Positions 8,054 to 16,199 of a stretch of 64,000 nt of DNA are shown here, piece after piece. How positions within the stretch are numbered: position 1 is the stretch's first letter; each line of letters starts with the position of its first letter. A program made the position numbers and the translations under genes. The notes beneath the pieces are model-generated. The model was not told the DNA's origin, ran no database searches, and saw only the letters and a program-made list of their open reading frames with translations. Source of the stretch: Paludibacterium purpuratum. Its GTDB lineage: Bacteria; Pseudomonadota; Gammaproteobacteria; Burkholderiales; Chromobacteriaceae. Location of the stretch: the NCBI RefSeq assembly GCF_004363805.1, contig NZ_SNZP01000006.1, positions 124,001 through 188,000 of the forward strand. The letters run 5' to 3'.

Positions 8054-9031
8054 TTAGTTCACCACCCATACGGAGCCGGACGGGATCGTCACCGTCACGC
8101 CATTGTTGATCGAAATCGGCCCGGCGCTTTGTGCGTTGCTATTGGCCGGGATGCTGTAGTTGGTCGTGACCACCTGACCGTTCAATTCGAAAATCTGGTC
8201 GTTGCCGCCGCCGGTTGCGCCGCCGCCGATGTTGCCCCAGTTCATCGCGTTCGGATAAAAGCCTTCGAACTGATTGGTATCGGTATTGAAACGAACCGCC
8301 GGTCCGGCCGGCGCCGACGTGCGCTGCGCGCTATTGCCGGCGGGAAGCTGTGCGGAACCGGTCGGCGCGTCACGAGAGACAGCGTTCGGCAACGTGGCAA
8401 AGAAAGGCGCAGCGGGATAGATAGCGATATTCGCCGCCGTGATCTGCGTCTGGCCATAAGCCACCGTCACCACATAGGCACCGGCAAAACCACTATCCGG
8501 CGCCGGCGTGGTCTGCGTGCCGGTACTGGCCGCCGTGCCGGCCTTGGCCTGCACCAGCGCCACGCCTTTGCGCACGGTGTTTTGCGCCTGGCTGTTGTTG
8601 CCCTGCCCGGCGAACTGCTGCGCCGGGTTGGCGCTGTTGTAGTACGGCAGCATGGTGGCGTTGCTGTCGCTGTCCTGATAGCCGATCTGGATCAGGTAGT
8701 TGGCCGACTGACCGCTGACGGTCGGCGCGGCCAGCGTCAGCGCGCTGGCGTCGAGTGCCATGCCCTGCTTGACGATTTGGTGCGCGGTGTCGGCGCCAAG
8801 GGTGGAGAAAGCAGTCGAGTCGACGTTCTGCAAGCTATAGATCTCGCCCGGCGCCACGTTGACTTGCAGCGAAGCCGGACTGGTCGGCGCGACGGCGAAG
8901 CCGTTGATCAAAGTGTTGGAACCCAACACCGCGGCAGACAGCTTGGACAGGCCGAGCATGGCGTCCTTGCTCATCTGCAGCAGCGTGGTTTCAGGCAGGA
9001 TCTGCCCGGGATAGACGATTTGACGGTCCAT
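8054..9031 (-). CDS. Tail fibre with baseplate-attachment N-terminus (short paralogue)
   Basis: 325 aa. The first about 210 residues (MDRQIVYPGQILPETTLLQM, later GQITAANIA-type strands) are clearly paralogous to the N-terminal part of the 685-aa fibre encoded upstream; by eye about two thirds or more of the positions are identical. That shared part is probably the baseplate-docking and shaft-proximal region. The remaining about 115 residues are different and end in NGVTVTIPSGSVWVVN, so this protein may be a short or alternative fibre. It follows an intrinsic terminator (9045-9067) and is abutted by two short-fibre genes. Confidence 0.75.
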   Translation of the reverse strand: MDRQIVYPGQILPETTLLQMSKDAMLGLSKLSAAVLGSNTLINGFAVAPTSPASLQVNVAPGEIYSLQNVDSTAFSTLGADTAHQIVKQGMALDASALTLAAPTVSGQSANYLIQIGYQDSDSNATMLPYYNSANPAQQFAGQGNNSQAQNTVRKGVALVQAKAGTAASTGTQTTPAPDSGFAGAYVVTVAYGQTQITAANIAIYPAAPFFATLPNAVSRDAPTGSAQLPAGNSAQRTSAPAGPAVRFNTDTNQFEGFYPNAMNWGNIGGGATGGGNDQIFELNGQVVTTNYSIPANSNAQSAGPISINNGVTVTIPSGSVWVVN

Positions 9032-9044
9032 GGAAACCTCAAAT

Positions 9045-9067
9045 AAAAAAGCCGCCCGTGGGCGGCT
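9045..9067 (-). terminator. Intrinsic terminator between fibre modules
   Basis: Minus-strand hairpin AGCCGCCC / GGGCGGCT (arms 9060-9067 and 9050-9057) followed by six T. Same stem as the terminator at 5783-5805, suggesting module duplication together with the terminator. Confidence 0.78.
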
Positions 9068-9089
9068 GGATGATCAATTCTGGCAGCGT

Positions 9090-9257
9090 TTAATTGCTGG
9101 TCGGTACCGGCTGAATGGTATTGCCCGCTTTGACCCATGCGGCCACGTCGGCGCGGGTGGCGAGGCACGATTCCATCGAGCCGTCAGGATAGGTACGTAT
9201 GACCACAGCTTTCGTCGTGTCGGTGTACTGCCATGCGGTTGGTGTGCCTTGCATCAT
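9090..9257 (-). CDS. 55-aa fibre-associated protein
   Basis: Short gene found by reading between the two large fibre genes: MMQGTPTAWQYTDTTKAVVI start, then RTYPDGSMESCLATRADVAA and the end AGNTIQPVPTSN. Its ATG overlaps the stop of the 685-aa fibre gene (CTATGATG junction), so translation is coupled. The WVKAGNTIQP ending resembles the N-terminal element of tail-fibre assembly proteins. It is followed by the terminator at 9045-9067. Probably a fibre accessory or chaperone fragment; a second in-frame ATG at 9254 is equally possible. Confidence 0.6.
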   Translation of the reverse strand: MMQGTPTAWQYTDTTKAVVIRTYPDGSMESCLATRADVAAWVKAGNTIQPVPTSN

Positions 9258-11311
9258 AGTTGGGCCCCCGTGAAAACGATTTTGCCGGATACGCTGTTGA
9301 AGTAAGTGTAGGACGACATTCCAGTGGAGGAATTTAATCCACCTCCGGTAAATGTAATCAATGCAGCATCGACACCTGCGAATGAAAAGCCAGCGACTGC
9401 AGGAGATACAGCCGCTGACTGGGTAAAGGTAAAGTGAGACGGAGAGGATATAACGGCTCCCGTAACGGGTATACGCGTCTGCACTTTAAAAATACACGCC
9501 ATGTTGACCGTGTTTGTCAGCGTGTACAGCACAGACGGCAACGTAGATGTCGCGTTACTAGCGGCCAGACATGGCAAATACCGCTGACACCGCGCCAGTT
9601 CCGCTTCCGGCGTCGGCCGCTCGAATGCCGTGCAGAACGGCCCGACTTCAAGTTGTACGCCAGTTACTTTGAACGTTGCCCCGGCCATCTGCGCGATCTG
9701 GGTCGTGCCGCTGGCGCCAACGATATTACCGTTTGACCAAGCACCCGGCGTCGCGACGGTGGCACTGCCTTGGCCCAAACCGAAAATCACTTGTAAGCCC
9801 CCACCCGTACCCGTCAATATCCAACTACCCGTTGTATCGCCGGGAATATTGGGGATTTGGATCAGCGTATCCGCGCCAGCTACCGGAATGTTGAATGCAA
9901 CAGGATAGGAACGGGTTCCCATCGGGTTACGCAGACAGACGGAATACAACCCAGCCACCGAGGCGTTGACGACAAACTGCAGGCTAACCGGCTTCGCGTT
10001 CGACGTGCCCCAGGCAAGCGCAGTTAAATTTTGTGACTCGATATCCTGTGTCAGGTTGATGTTGTCTGACGCAACCAGGGTGACGGCCGATGCCACGGTG
10101 AACTGAGCATAGGCGTCAAAGCCCATGGAGGTCGGACCGGCCACTTGCTGGAAGTTAATCTTGCCCGCCTGTGTTGCGCCAAATTGCCACTGATCGAGAA
10201 CAAATGTGCCGCTAGCCGGCGTTTGGCTAGCATTCCCATACTGCTGCGCCACGCGCATCGCACCATTCACCAACAAGTTACGGAACGACAGCGGCTCGGA
10301 GGTGAACTGCCCAAGCTGCATAGCCTGCTGACTCTGCGTCGCAGGCGCCACCTGCTCCGCCCCGCCGGTACAGAACAGCAGGATGTACCCGCCCGTGCTG
10401 CCGATCGAGCTATTCCACTGCGCCCAGCAGTCGCCGTTGGCGATGATTTCCCCGCCCTGCAGCGCCGCGTGTGCGCCGCCAACCAGCTGTGCGGCACCCA
10501 GTCCGTCGTTGAGCGTGGCCGGGCCGGTGTTGGCGTTTTTAGCCTTGAAGCGCAGCACCTGGCCTTCGGCGCGCGCTGTCAACGCGGGCGACAGGTTCAC
10601 GGCGTAGGCATTGGCGCTGCCGCTATCGAGGCCGAACGACAAGCCTTCGGTCTGGATGGCTTGCAGAAGGCCGCAAGGTAGCAACGGCGCCCCGGCAAAA
10701 GGCGCGATGTTGGCCGCGGTGATCTGGCTCTGCCCATAGTTCAGCGTCACCACATAGGCACCGACGAAGCCGGCGTCGGGTGCCGGGGTGCTTTGGCTGC
10801 CGCTGGCGGCGGCGATGCCGGCCTTGGCCTGCACCAGCGCCAGGTCTTTGCGCGCGGTGTATTGCGGCAGGTTGTTGTTGCCCTGGCCGGACAGCGGCTG
10901 TTGCGGGTTGGCGATGTTGAAGTACGGCAGCACCGCGGCGTTGACGTCTTGTTCCTGAAAGCCGATCTGAATCAAATAGTTGACCGACTGGCCGTAGGCG
11001 GTGGGCGCGGTGAGCGTCAGCGAGACGGCGTCGAGCGCCAGGCCCTGCTTCATCACGCTGTGCGCGCTGTCGGCGCCAAGGCTGCCGAAGGCGTTGTTGT
11101 CGAGGTTCTGCCAGCTGTAGATTTCGCCCGGCGCGACCACCACCTGCAGCGAGGCGGGGTTGCTCGGCGCGGTGGCGAAGCCGTTGATCAGGGTGTTGCC
11201 GCCGAACAGCGCGGAAGACAGTTTGGCCAGGCCGAGCATGGCGTCCTTGCTCATTTGCAGCAAGGTGGTGTCGGGCAGGATCTGGCCCGGATAGATAAGT
11301 TGGCGGTCCAT
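9254..11311 (-). CDS. Large tail fibre protein
   Basis: 685 aa, the main candidate receptor-binding fibre. N-terminus (MDRQLIYPGQILPDTTLLQM) is shared with the 325-aa paralogue and should dock to the baseplate. After about residue 340 comes a phage structural module opening SFRNLLVNGAMRVAQQYGNA and containing FVLDQWQF, typical of fibre or capsid-decoration carbohydrate-binding domains, with the conserved FERPTPEAELARCQRYLP near residue 585 and a beta-rich C-terminus. Only gene of this cluster long enough for a full R-type fibre. Preceded by a terminator at 11323-11342. Confidence 0.82.
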   Translation of the reverse strand: MDRQLIYPGQILPDTTLLQMSKDAMLGLAKLSSALFGGNTLINGFATAPSNPASLQVVVAPGEIYSWQNLDNNAFGSLGADSAHSVMKQGLALDAVSLTLTAPTAYGQSVNYLIQIGFQEQDVNAAVLPYFNIANPQQPLSGQGNNNLPQYTARKDLALVQAKAGIAAASGSQSTPAPDAGFVGAYVVTLNYGQSQITAANIAPFAGAPLLPCGLLQAIQTEGLSFGLDSGSANAYAVNLSPALTARAEGQVLRFKAKNANTGPATLNDGLGAAQLVGGAHAALQGGEIIANGDCWAQWNSSIGSTGGYILLFCTGGAEQVAPATQSQQAMQLGQFTSEPLSFRNLLVNGAMRVAQQYGNASQTPASGTFVLDQWQFGATQAGKINFQQVAGPTSMGFDAYAQFTVASAVTLVASDNINLTQDIESQNLTALAWGTSNAKPVSLQFVVNASVAGLYSVCLRNPMGTRSYPVAFNIPVAGADTLIQIPNIPGDTTGSWILTGTGGGLQVIFGLGQGSATVATPGAWSNGNIVGASGTTQIAQMAGATFKVTGVQLEVGPFCTAFERPTPEAELARCQRYLPCLAASNATSTLPSVLYTLTNTVNMACIFKVQTRIPVTGAVISSPSHFTFTQSAAVSPAVAGFSFAGVDAALITFTGGGLNSSTGMSSYTYFNSVSGKIVFTGAQL

Positions 11312-11322
11312 GTTGTTCCCAG

Positions 11323-11342
11323 AAAAAAGGGCCCGCGGGCCC
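11323..11342 (-). terminator. Intrinsic terminator before the large fibre gene
   Basis: Minus-strand stem GGGCCC / GGGCCC (11329-11334 and 11337-11342) followed by six T. The stem is short with a two-base centre, so a loop of four or more leaves five pairs or fewer; weaker than its neighbours. Confidence 0.6.
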
Positions 11343-11354
11343 GTTGATTGACGG

Positions 11355-12008
11355 CTAATTGGCGATGCTGAGCCAGACCACGCTGCCGGCCGGTTTGACG
11401 GCCTCCACCGCGGCGAACAGATCGGCGTCCGACACCGGCGGGGTCAGTTGCACTGGGCCTGCGACGGCGCTGGTGCCATTCATGCCGAACGACCAGCTGG
11501 CGACGCCGGGCCAGCCGGCCGGGCCACTATAGGGCGGCCGGTAGGCGGTGACGAAGGCCTGGTACGGCAGGCTGACCGAGCCGACGCGGCCGGTGGCGCC
11601 GAGCGCGAAGCCGATGCCTAAGCCGCCGACGTCGGCCGGCCGTGCCGGTTCGACCACCACCGGCGCGCGGCCGGTGAGGTCGAGCAGCACCTTGGCCACG
11701 GCGGCATGGGTGGCGCGCTCGCGGAACAGATTCGCCTGCAGGCGGTTGCGGTAGCTGTCGTCGCTTTGGTTGGCGTAGCGCGGCAGACTATTACCGAAGA
11801 AGTCGAGCCCGATCATGTCGAGCCAACCGCCGCTGGCGCTACGGATGCGCGTCTGGTCGCGGGCGAAGCGGTACAGGGTGTGGCACCAGGCCAGCATCTG
11901 GGCGCAGCCGGTCAACACGGCGTCGAGCACCGGGTTGGCGTCGCCGAACCAGCCCGGCGGCAACAGGCCGCGCAAGCGCTGCATCATGTCTTGTTGATCG
12001 CCTGTCAT
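11355..12008 (-). CDS. Baseplate wedge/tail protein, gpI- or gp48-like
   Basis: 217 aa immediately after the gpJ-type baseplate gene (stop of gpJ at 12009, start at 12008). The position, size and the N-terminal helical segment (MMQRLRGLLPPGWFGDANPV, LDAVLTGCAQMLAW) followed by GGWLDMIGLDFFG fit the gpI/YmfQ/Mu gp48 group, which completes the baseplate wedge and binds the fibre network. In P2 and Mu the order J-I-fibre is the same. Sequence identification alone is moderate. Confidence 0.7.
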   Translation of the reverse strand: MTGDQQDMMQRLRGLLPPGWFGDANPVLDAVLTGCAQMLAWCHTLYRFARDQTRIRSASGGWLDMIGLDFFGNSLPRYANQSDDSYRNRLQANLFRERATHAAVAKVLLDLTGRAPVVVEPARPADVGGLGIGFALGATGRVGSVSLPYQAFVTAYRPPYSGPAGWPGVASWSFGMNGTSAVAGPVQLTPPVSDADLFAAVEAVKPAGSVVWLSIAN

Positions 12009-13136
12009 TTAATTCACCGTGATCGTGCCAGGCCGGATGACCTGTTTTTGGTTGGCCGCCAAGTCCGCCGAGGCGCCGTTAAGCAGCACGCCGCTGACGT
12101 TGGTCACCAGGGGGCTCGCGCCATAGGCCAGCGCCACCAGCTGGGTGTACGGCAGCAGTTGGCCCAGCTTGAGTCCGGCGATGTATTTCTGCAGCGCGGC
12201 CGAGACTTGCTGCACCACGTCGTTGTGGTTGCCGCTCGGGTCGGTGGTCAGCGCCAATGCGACGTTGGCGCCGACCACTTGCGGCGGGAAGACCGCAAAG
12301 CGGCTGGTGAACGGCCGCACCGCGTCGATGGCGCTGGCCGCCGCCGACAGGAACGATGCTGGCGGGTTGCCGCTGCCGTCGTCGACCACGGCATAGAAAA
12401 AGCCGTACAGCGTGTTGCCGTTGTAGTCCTGGTTCTCGGTCAGGGTGTAGGTCACGCCCTGCTGCATGCTGGCCAGCGCGTAGCCGATGGCCGACTTGGT
12501 GGCCTTGGACAACGAGGACACCCATTGCACGAAACGGGCGCGGAAGGCGGCGTCGGTTTCCGGATCCTGACCGTTGGCGAAGGCGGCGGCGTTGCTCACC
12601 GTATCGACGCCGGCGATGCTGCCGACGATCACACCGACGGTGCCGGCCAGCGCATTGCCGGCGGCGCCGGCGGTCGAGGCCAGCACCGGCACGGTCAGCG
12701 CGGCGGTGCCGGCCGGCAGCAGATAGCCGCGGAGCGTGGCGTTGAAGGCCGGGTTATTGCTGTCGGCGATCACGTTGTACTGCTGCGAGCCGTCCATGGT
12801 GGCGACGATAGCCCCCAATGGAATCAGTGCGGCGTTACCCGGCGTGAAGCGGGCGAAGGCGACCTGGCCCGAGGCCTGTACCGCCGACAGGCGGGTGAAG
12901 CCGAAGTCGGCCATCCAACTGTCCAGATCGGCGCCGGAACAGGTGGCGGCGCGGGTGGTCGCCAGCAGATTGAGAATCAGCTGCTGCAGCCATTGCGCCA
13001 CGCTGGCGTTGGATTGGGTGATCGCCAGCATCAACGAGCCGACGGTAAAGTCGACCAGCGCGGCGGCGCGGCCCTGGATGGCCGTGACCTGGTCGCTCAC
13101 CAGGGTGGAGAAGTCTTTCAGGTTCAGCGTTGCCAT
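12009..13136 (-). CDS. Baseplate protein gpJ / Mu gp47-like
   Basis: 375 aa. Start MATLNLKDFSTLVSDQVTAI and the TVGSLMLAITQSNASVAQWL region, followed by ADLDSWMADFGFTRLSAVQA and GTVGVIVGSIAGVDTVSN, are characteristic of the Baseplate_J family, wedge proteins of contractile tails. It sits in the conserved order spike-gp25-gpJ-gpI. The C-terminal third carries the QLVALAYGASPLVTNVSGVL motif typical of gp47-like proteins. One gene of the minimal set that makes a tail but not a head. Confidence 0.9.
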   Translation of the reverse strand: MATLNLKDFSTLVSDQVTAIQGRAAALVDFTVGSLMLAITQSNASVAQWLQQLILNLLATTRAATCSGADLDSWMADFGFTRLSAVQASGQVAFARFTPGNAALIPLGAIVATMDGSQQYNVIADSNNPAFNATLRGYLLPAGTAALTVPVLASTAGAAGNALAGTVGVIVGSIAGVDTVSNAAAFANGQDPETDAAFRARFVQWVSSLSKATKSAIGYALASMQQGVTYTLTENQDYNGNTLYGFFYAVVDDGSGNPPASFLSAAASAIDAVRPFTSRFAVFPPQVVGANVALALTTDPSGNHNDVVQQVSAALQKYIAGLKLGQLLPYTQLVALAYGASPLVTNVSGVLLNGASADLAANQKQVIRPGTITVN

Positions 13137-13139
13137 GGT

Positions 13140-13502
13140 TTAACTCACATCGAAAGAAAGGGTGGTGGGCTCGCCGCTCGGCGCATCGGTGTAGCGGATG
13201 TCGACCGCCAGCGTGTCGCGTTCGGCGTGCAATTCGACTGTCGGCGGCGGATTGGCGGCCACGCAGGGCTCCAGGGCGAGCTGGCCGCGGATGGTGGCGG
13301 CTACCCGCGCCAGATTGCTGGCGGCGCCGACTTCGCGTCCGAGGCCGGCGCCGTAGTCCGGCTCGAACAGATAGTCGCCCGGGTTGGTCAAGAGCCGGCG
13401 CAGCAGACGCTGCTTGCCGCGTTCGATGCCGCTGGCCAGCGCCAGGTCGCCGGTGGGCGAGGTGGTCAGGTCGCCGCCGATGTAATGGTAGAGATCGCTC
13501 AT
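13140..13502 (-). CDS. Baseplate wedge protein, gp25/gpW (Mu gp46)-like
   Basis: 120 aa. ALASGIERGKQRLLRRLLTN followed by FEPDYGAGLG is the signature of the gp25/gpW/gp46 lysozyme-like wedge family (RLLTxPGxxxxxPxYGxGL). It nucleates wedge assembly next to the sheath. It starts 2 bases after the spike gene stop and ends 3 bases before the gpJ start. Confidence 0.85.
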   Translation of the reverse strand: MSDLYHYIGGDLTTSPTGDLALASGIERGKQRLLRRLLTNPGDYLFEPDYGAGLGREVGAASNLARVAATIRGQLALEPCVAANPPPTVELHAERDTLAVDIRYTDAPSGEPTTLSFDVS

Positions 13503-13504
13503 GC

Positions 13505-14149
13505 TCAGTTCGGGCCGCTGGTATTGCCGCCCGCTCCATTTTCGTGGTGGGTATGGTTCGCACCGCTCTTGCCGGCTGCGACGACGTCGCCGTCGGCGCT
13601 GATCTTGCCGCTCGAATGCATGTCGCCGGACACCTGCATGGCGGCGCCCGAGCCGCCGGAGACGGCCATGCCGCCCTGCCCGACGATTTGCTGCGTCACT
13701 TGCAGGGTGTTGTCCATCTGCACCGGCCCGACGAAGTGGTGCTGGCTCGCCCGGTAAGTGGCGCCGGCGGCGGCGGTCAATTCGACCGAGCCGTCGTTGT
13801 GGAACTTGAGCAGCGAGCCCGACTGGTGCATGAGCCAGAATTCGCCGGATGGCACGGCCGGCGGCGGATGGCCGTCGTTGAACAGCCGCGCCAGCACCAC
13901 GCCGCCGTTCATGTCGCCGTGCTCGAAGCCGACCATCACTTCGTCGCCGATCTGCGGCCCGGCGACGATGCCCCAGCCCTGCCCGACCGCCGGCGCGGCA
14001 AGCCGGATCCAGCCGGTTTCGAATCCTTCCGGCTGGATGCTCACTTTGACGGCGTGGTTGGCCGGGTCGTAGCTGGTCAGGGTGCCGAGGCGCTCGAAGG
14101 CGCCCTGGGTCGCCGCATGGGCCGACAGCGCCTGGATCAGTTCTCTCAT
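13505..14149 (-). CDS. Baseplate spike protein gpV / gp45-like
   Basis: 214 aa from ATG 14149, sharing ATGA with the stop of the hub gene. An OB-fold (TLTSYDPANHAVKVSIQPEG, then GIVAGPQIGDEVMVGFEHGD) is followed by a repetitive beta-helix and an apex with HTHHENG, an HxH pattern which in P2 gpV and related spikes coordinates an iron ion at the membrane-piercing tip. Longer frames to 14716 are antisense-type read-through. It pierces the outer membrane on sheath contraction. Confidence 0.88.
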   Translation of the reverse strand: MRELIQALSAHAATQGAFERLGTLTSYDPANHAVKVSIQPEGFETGWIRLAAPAVGQGWGIVAGPQIGDEVMVGFEHGDMNGGVVLARLFNDGHPPPAVPSGEFWLMHQSGSLLKFHNDGSVELTAAAGATYRASQHHFVGPVQMDNTLQVTQQIVGQGGMAVSGGSGAAMQVSGDMHSSGKISADGDVVAAGKSGANHTHHENGAGGNTSGPN

Positions 14150-15228
14150 GTCGTCTCCTTGTTGGCGGGGTTGCGGTTCGTTGCGCTCAGCGTCATGACG
14201 TAGCCGTTGTCGACACTGAGCGAGCGTTTGACGTGCTCGACGTAATACAACTGGTCGAAGCCGGCGCCGGTGCCCTGCACCCGCACCATGCAACCGGGTG
14301 TGAGCAGGTTGTCGCCGGGCAGGCTGCATTGCATGCTGACTTCGCGCACGGCGATTTGCTCGTACAGCGTCTTGGCCAGCGCCTTGGCGCGCTGCACATC
14401 GAGACTGCTGCGCACCACCTTGTACAGCTGGGCATCGGACGCCGCGTCGGGCGGCCAGGACGCCTCGACGCCCTTGCCGTTGAGCCAGCTCTGCACATGT
14501 ACTTTCACACCGCGCGCCAGCGTCATGTCCCGTTCGAACAGCAGGTCGTCGCCGACGTTGCCTTGCGGGTAGGCGAGCGCCTCGTCGGGCGGACGATAGC
14601 GGATCACGTACTGATCGGCTTTTGCGGGATCCGGCGCCGGCTCGTAGTGCAGTTCCTCGCCGAGGACGTAGACGCGAAAGCCGTCCATGCCGGCGAAATA
14701 GGTCAGCAGATCCCATTCGCAGCTGTCGCTGGAGACATGGTTTTGGTCGTGCTTGTAGATGCCGCCGACCTGGGTTTTGGTGGCCGTCACCACCGGCTTG
14801 AGGCCGCGCCGCTGGGCCAGCAGTGTCGCCACGTCGCTGGTGGTGCGGTTGGCGAATTTCTCGCTGGTTTTGTTATCGAGAAAACGCGCGGTCAAATCGC
14901 GTCCACTGATTTCGATGTCGAAGCGTGCCGGCTGGTAACGCCAATGGTCGATCTGGCCGACCAGCATGGATTGCCAGGCGACCCCGGACGGGCCTTCCAC
15001 GCCGATATCGATGGAAACGCCGATCTGCTGCTGCTTCGCCCACCAATCGGTCAGGCCCATGTCTTTGGGTAGGCAGGAAAGCGGCAGCACGGCGCTGAAG
15101 GTATCGGCGCTAAAACCGCCACTGGCCTCGATGTCGAGCGAGGCGAACGGCACCGCCTTCCCATTGAGACGTAAACGCCCGGCGACTGCCCGGGCGTTTG
15201 CGGTCTGTTGCGGGTCGTTGAGTATCAT
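14146..15228 (-). CDS. Tail hub protein, gpD / Mu gp44-like (late control protein family)
   Basis: 360 aa from ATG 15228 (ATGA overlap with the upstream stop). Features of the gpD/gp44/gp27 hub family: SDVATLLAQRRGLKPVVTAT, ISGRDLTARFLDNKTSEKFA and DLLTYFAGMDGFRVYVLGEE, ending in a beta barrel (GCMVRVQGTGAGFDQLYYVE). The hub trimer connects tube and spike. In P2 the homologue gpD is also called late control protein, but the structural role applies here. Confidence 0.88.
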   Translation of the reverse strand: MILNDPQQTANARAVAGRLRLNGKAVPFASLDIEASGGFSADTFSAVLPLSCLPKDMGLTDWWAKQQQIGVSIDIGVEGPSGVAWQSMLVGQIDHWRYQPARFDIEISGRDLTARFLDNKTSEKFANRTTSDVATLLAQRRGLKPVVTATKTQVGGIYKHDQNHVSSDSCEWDLLTYFAGMDGFRVYVLGEELHYEPAPDPAKADQYVIRYRPPDEALAYPQGNVGDDLLFERDMTLARGVKVHVQSWLNGKGVEASWPPDAASDAQLYKVVRSSLDVQRAKALAKTLYEQIAVREVSMQCSLPGDNLLTPGCMVRVQGTGAGFDQLYYVEHVKRSLSVDNGYVMTLSATNRNPANKETT

Positions 15229-16196
15229 GCCTGCTCCCTCGGGATGCGCATCTGCTGAATGCCGACGATCTGCGGGTCGTCGCGCCCGTTGGCGGTGGCG
15301 ATGCCCGGCCACTTCGCCTGGTCGCCGTAAGCATCGGCGGCCAACCGTTGCAGGCTGGTGTTGCCGGTGGTGATGGTTTGCACGCCGTTGGCTATCGGGC
15401 CGGCCGCCAGGTTCTTTTGCAGCCGGCCGAGCACGCTTTGCAGTTGGTGCACGACGGGCTGACGCGCGGCATCGTTCATCTGCGCGATCACCCGATCGAC
15501 CGCCGAGGCCACCGGATTACCCGGCAACAGGCCGCCCAAGGTGGCATAGCGTTCCAGCGGCTGCGCCTCTTGCGCCAACTTGCCCAAGGCGTGCTGCGCC
15601 GACTCGACCTTCTGCAACAGTTGCTGTGCCTGATCGATGGCTTTACCGGCCTGGGCCTTGACGGTATCGACGGTTTGGCGGACATCGTTGACGATGCCGG
15701 TCACCGTCGGATCGTTCAGTACCTGGCTCAGGCCGAGCGCCGAGGCGATGTCGTTATCGATCAGGTCGTCGGGCGAGGCAGCGGCGGGCGCGTTGCTCGG
15801 CAACGGCGCCGGGCCAATCACCAAGAGATCGATGCCGTAGCCCAGCCGGTAGGCATGCTCGAAGCGTGTGGTCACGCCGGCGATCAACACGGTCAACGCA
15901 TAGTGGTCGAGGTTGAACAGCAAGGGCTTGCCTGCGTCGCGCAAGGCTTCCAGGCGCTTGGCGCGCGTCTGGGCCGAAGCGCCGACCAGCCAGCCCGACC
16001 AGGTCAGGTTGTCGTATTCGACCCCCAGCACATCGACGATGCGGCCACCGCCCACCAATTTGTGCACCGCCGTTTGCTGTTGGGCGCCGACGGTGATGGC
16101 CTCGGGCACTTCCAGCCCCTGGAACTCGAAATCGCCCAGCGTGAGCCGGGTCAGGTTGCTCGGCCCATCGGCCGTCATTAGATCTAACAATCGCAT
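15225..16196 (-). CDS. Tail protein, Mu gp43-like
   Basis: 323 aa. N-terminal domain (NLTRLTLGDFEFQGLEVPEA ... LVGGGRIVDVLGVEYDNLTW) matches the family annotated as DNA-circulation/gp43 N-terminal domain found between tape measure and hub in Mu-like tails. A helical Ala/Gln-rich middle is followed by a short C-terminal LysM-like segment (LAADAYGDQAKWPGIATANG), similar to gpX-type tail proteins. The circularisation name is historical; a structural or hub-associated role is more likely here, where no phage DNA is packaged. Confidence 0.75.
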   Translation of the reverse strand: MRLLDLMTADGPSNLTRLTLGDFEFQGLEVPEAITVGAQQQTAVHKLVGGGRIVDVLGVEYDNLTWSGWLVGASAQTRAKRLEALRDAGKPLLFNLDHYALTVLIAGVTTRFEHAYRLGYGIDLLVIGPAPLPSNAPAAASPDDLIDNDIASALGLSQVLNDPTVTGIVNDVRQTVDTVKAQAGKAIDQAQQLLQKVESAQHALGKLAQEAQPLERYATLGGLLPGNPVASAVDRVIAQMNDAARQPVVHQLQSVLGRLQKNLAAGPIANGVQTITTGNTSLQRLAADAYGDQAKWPGIATANGRDDPQIVGIQQMRIPREQA

Positions 16197-16199
16197 GGA

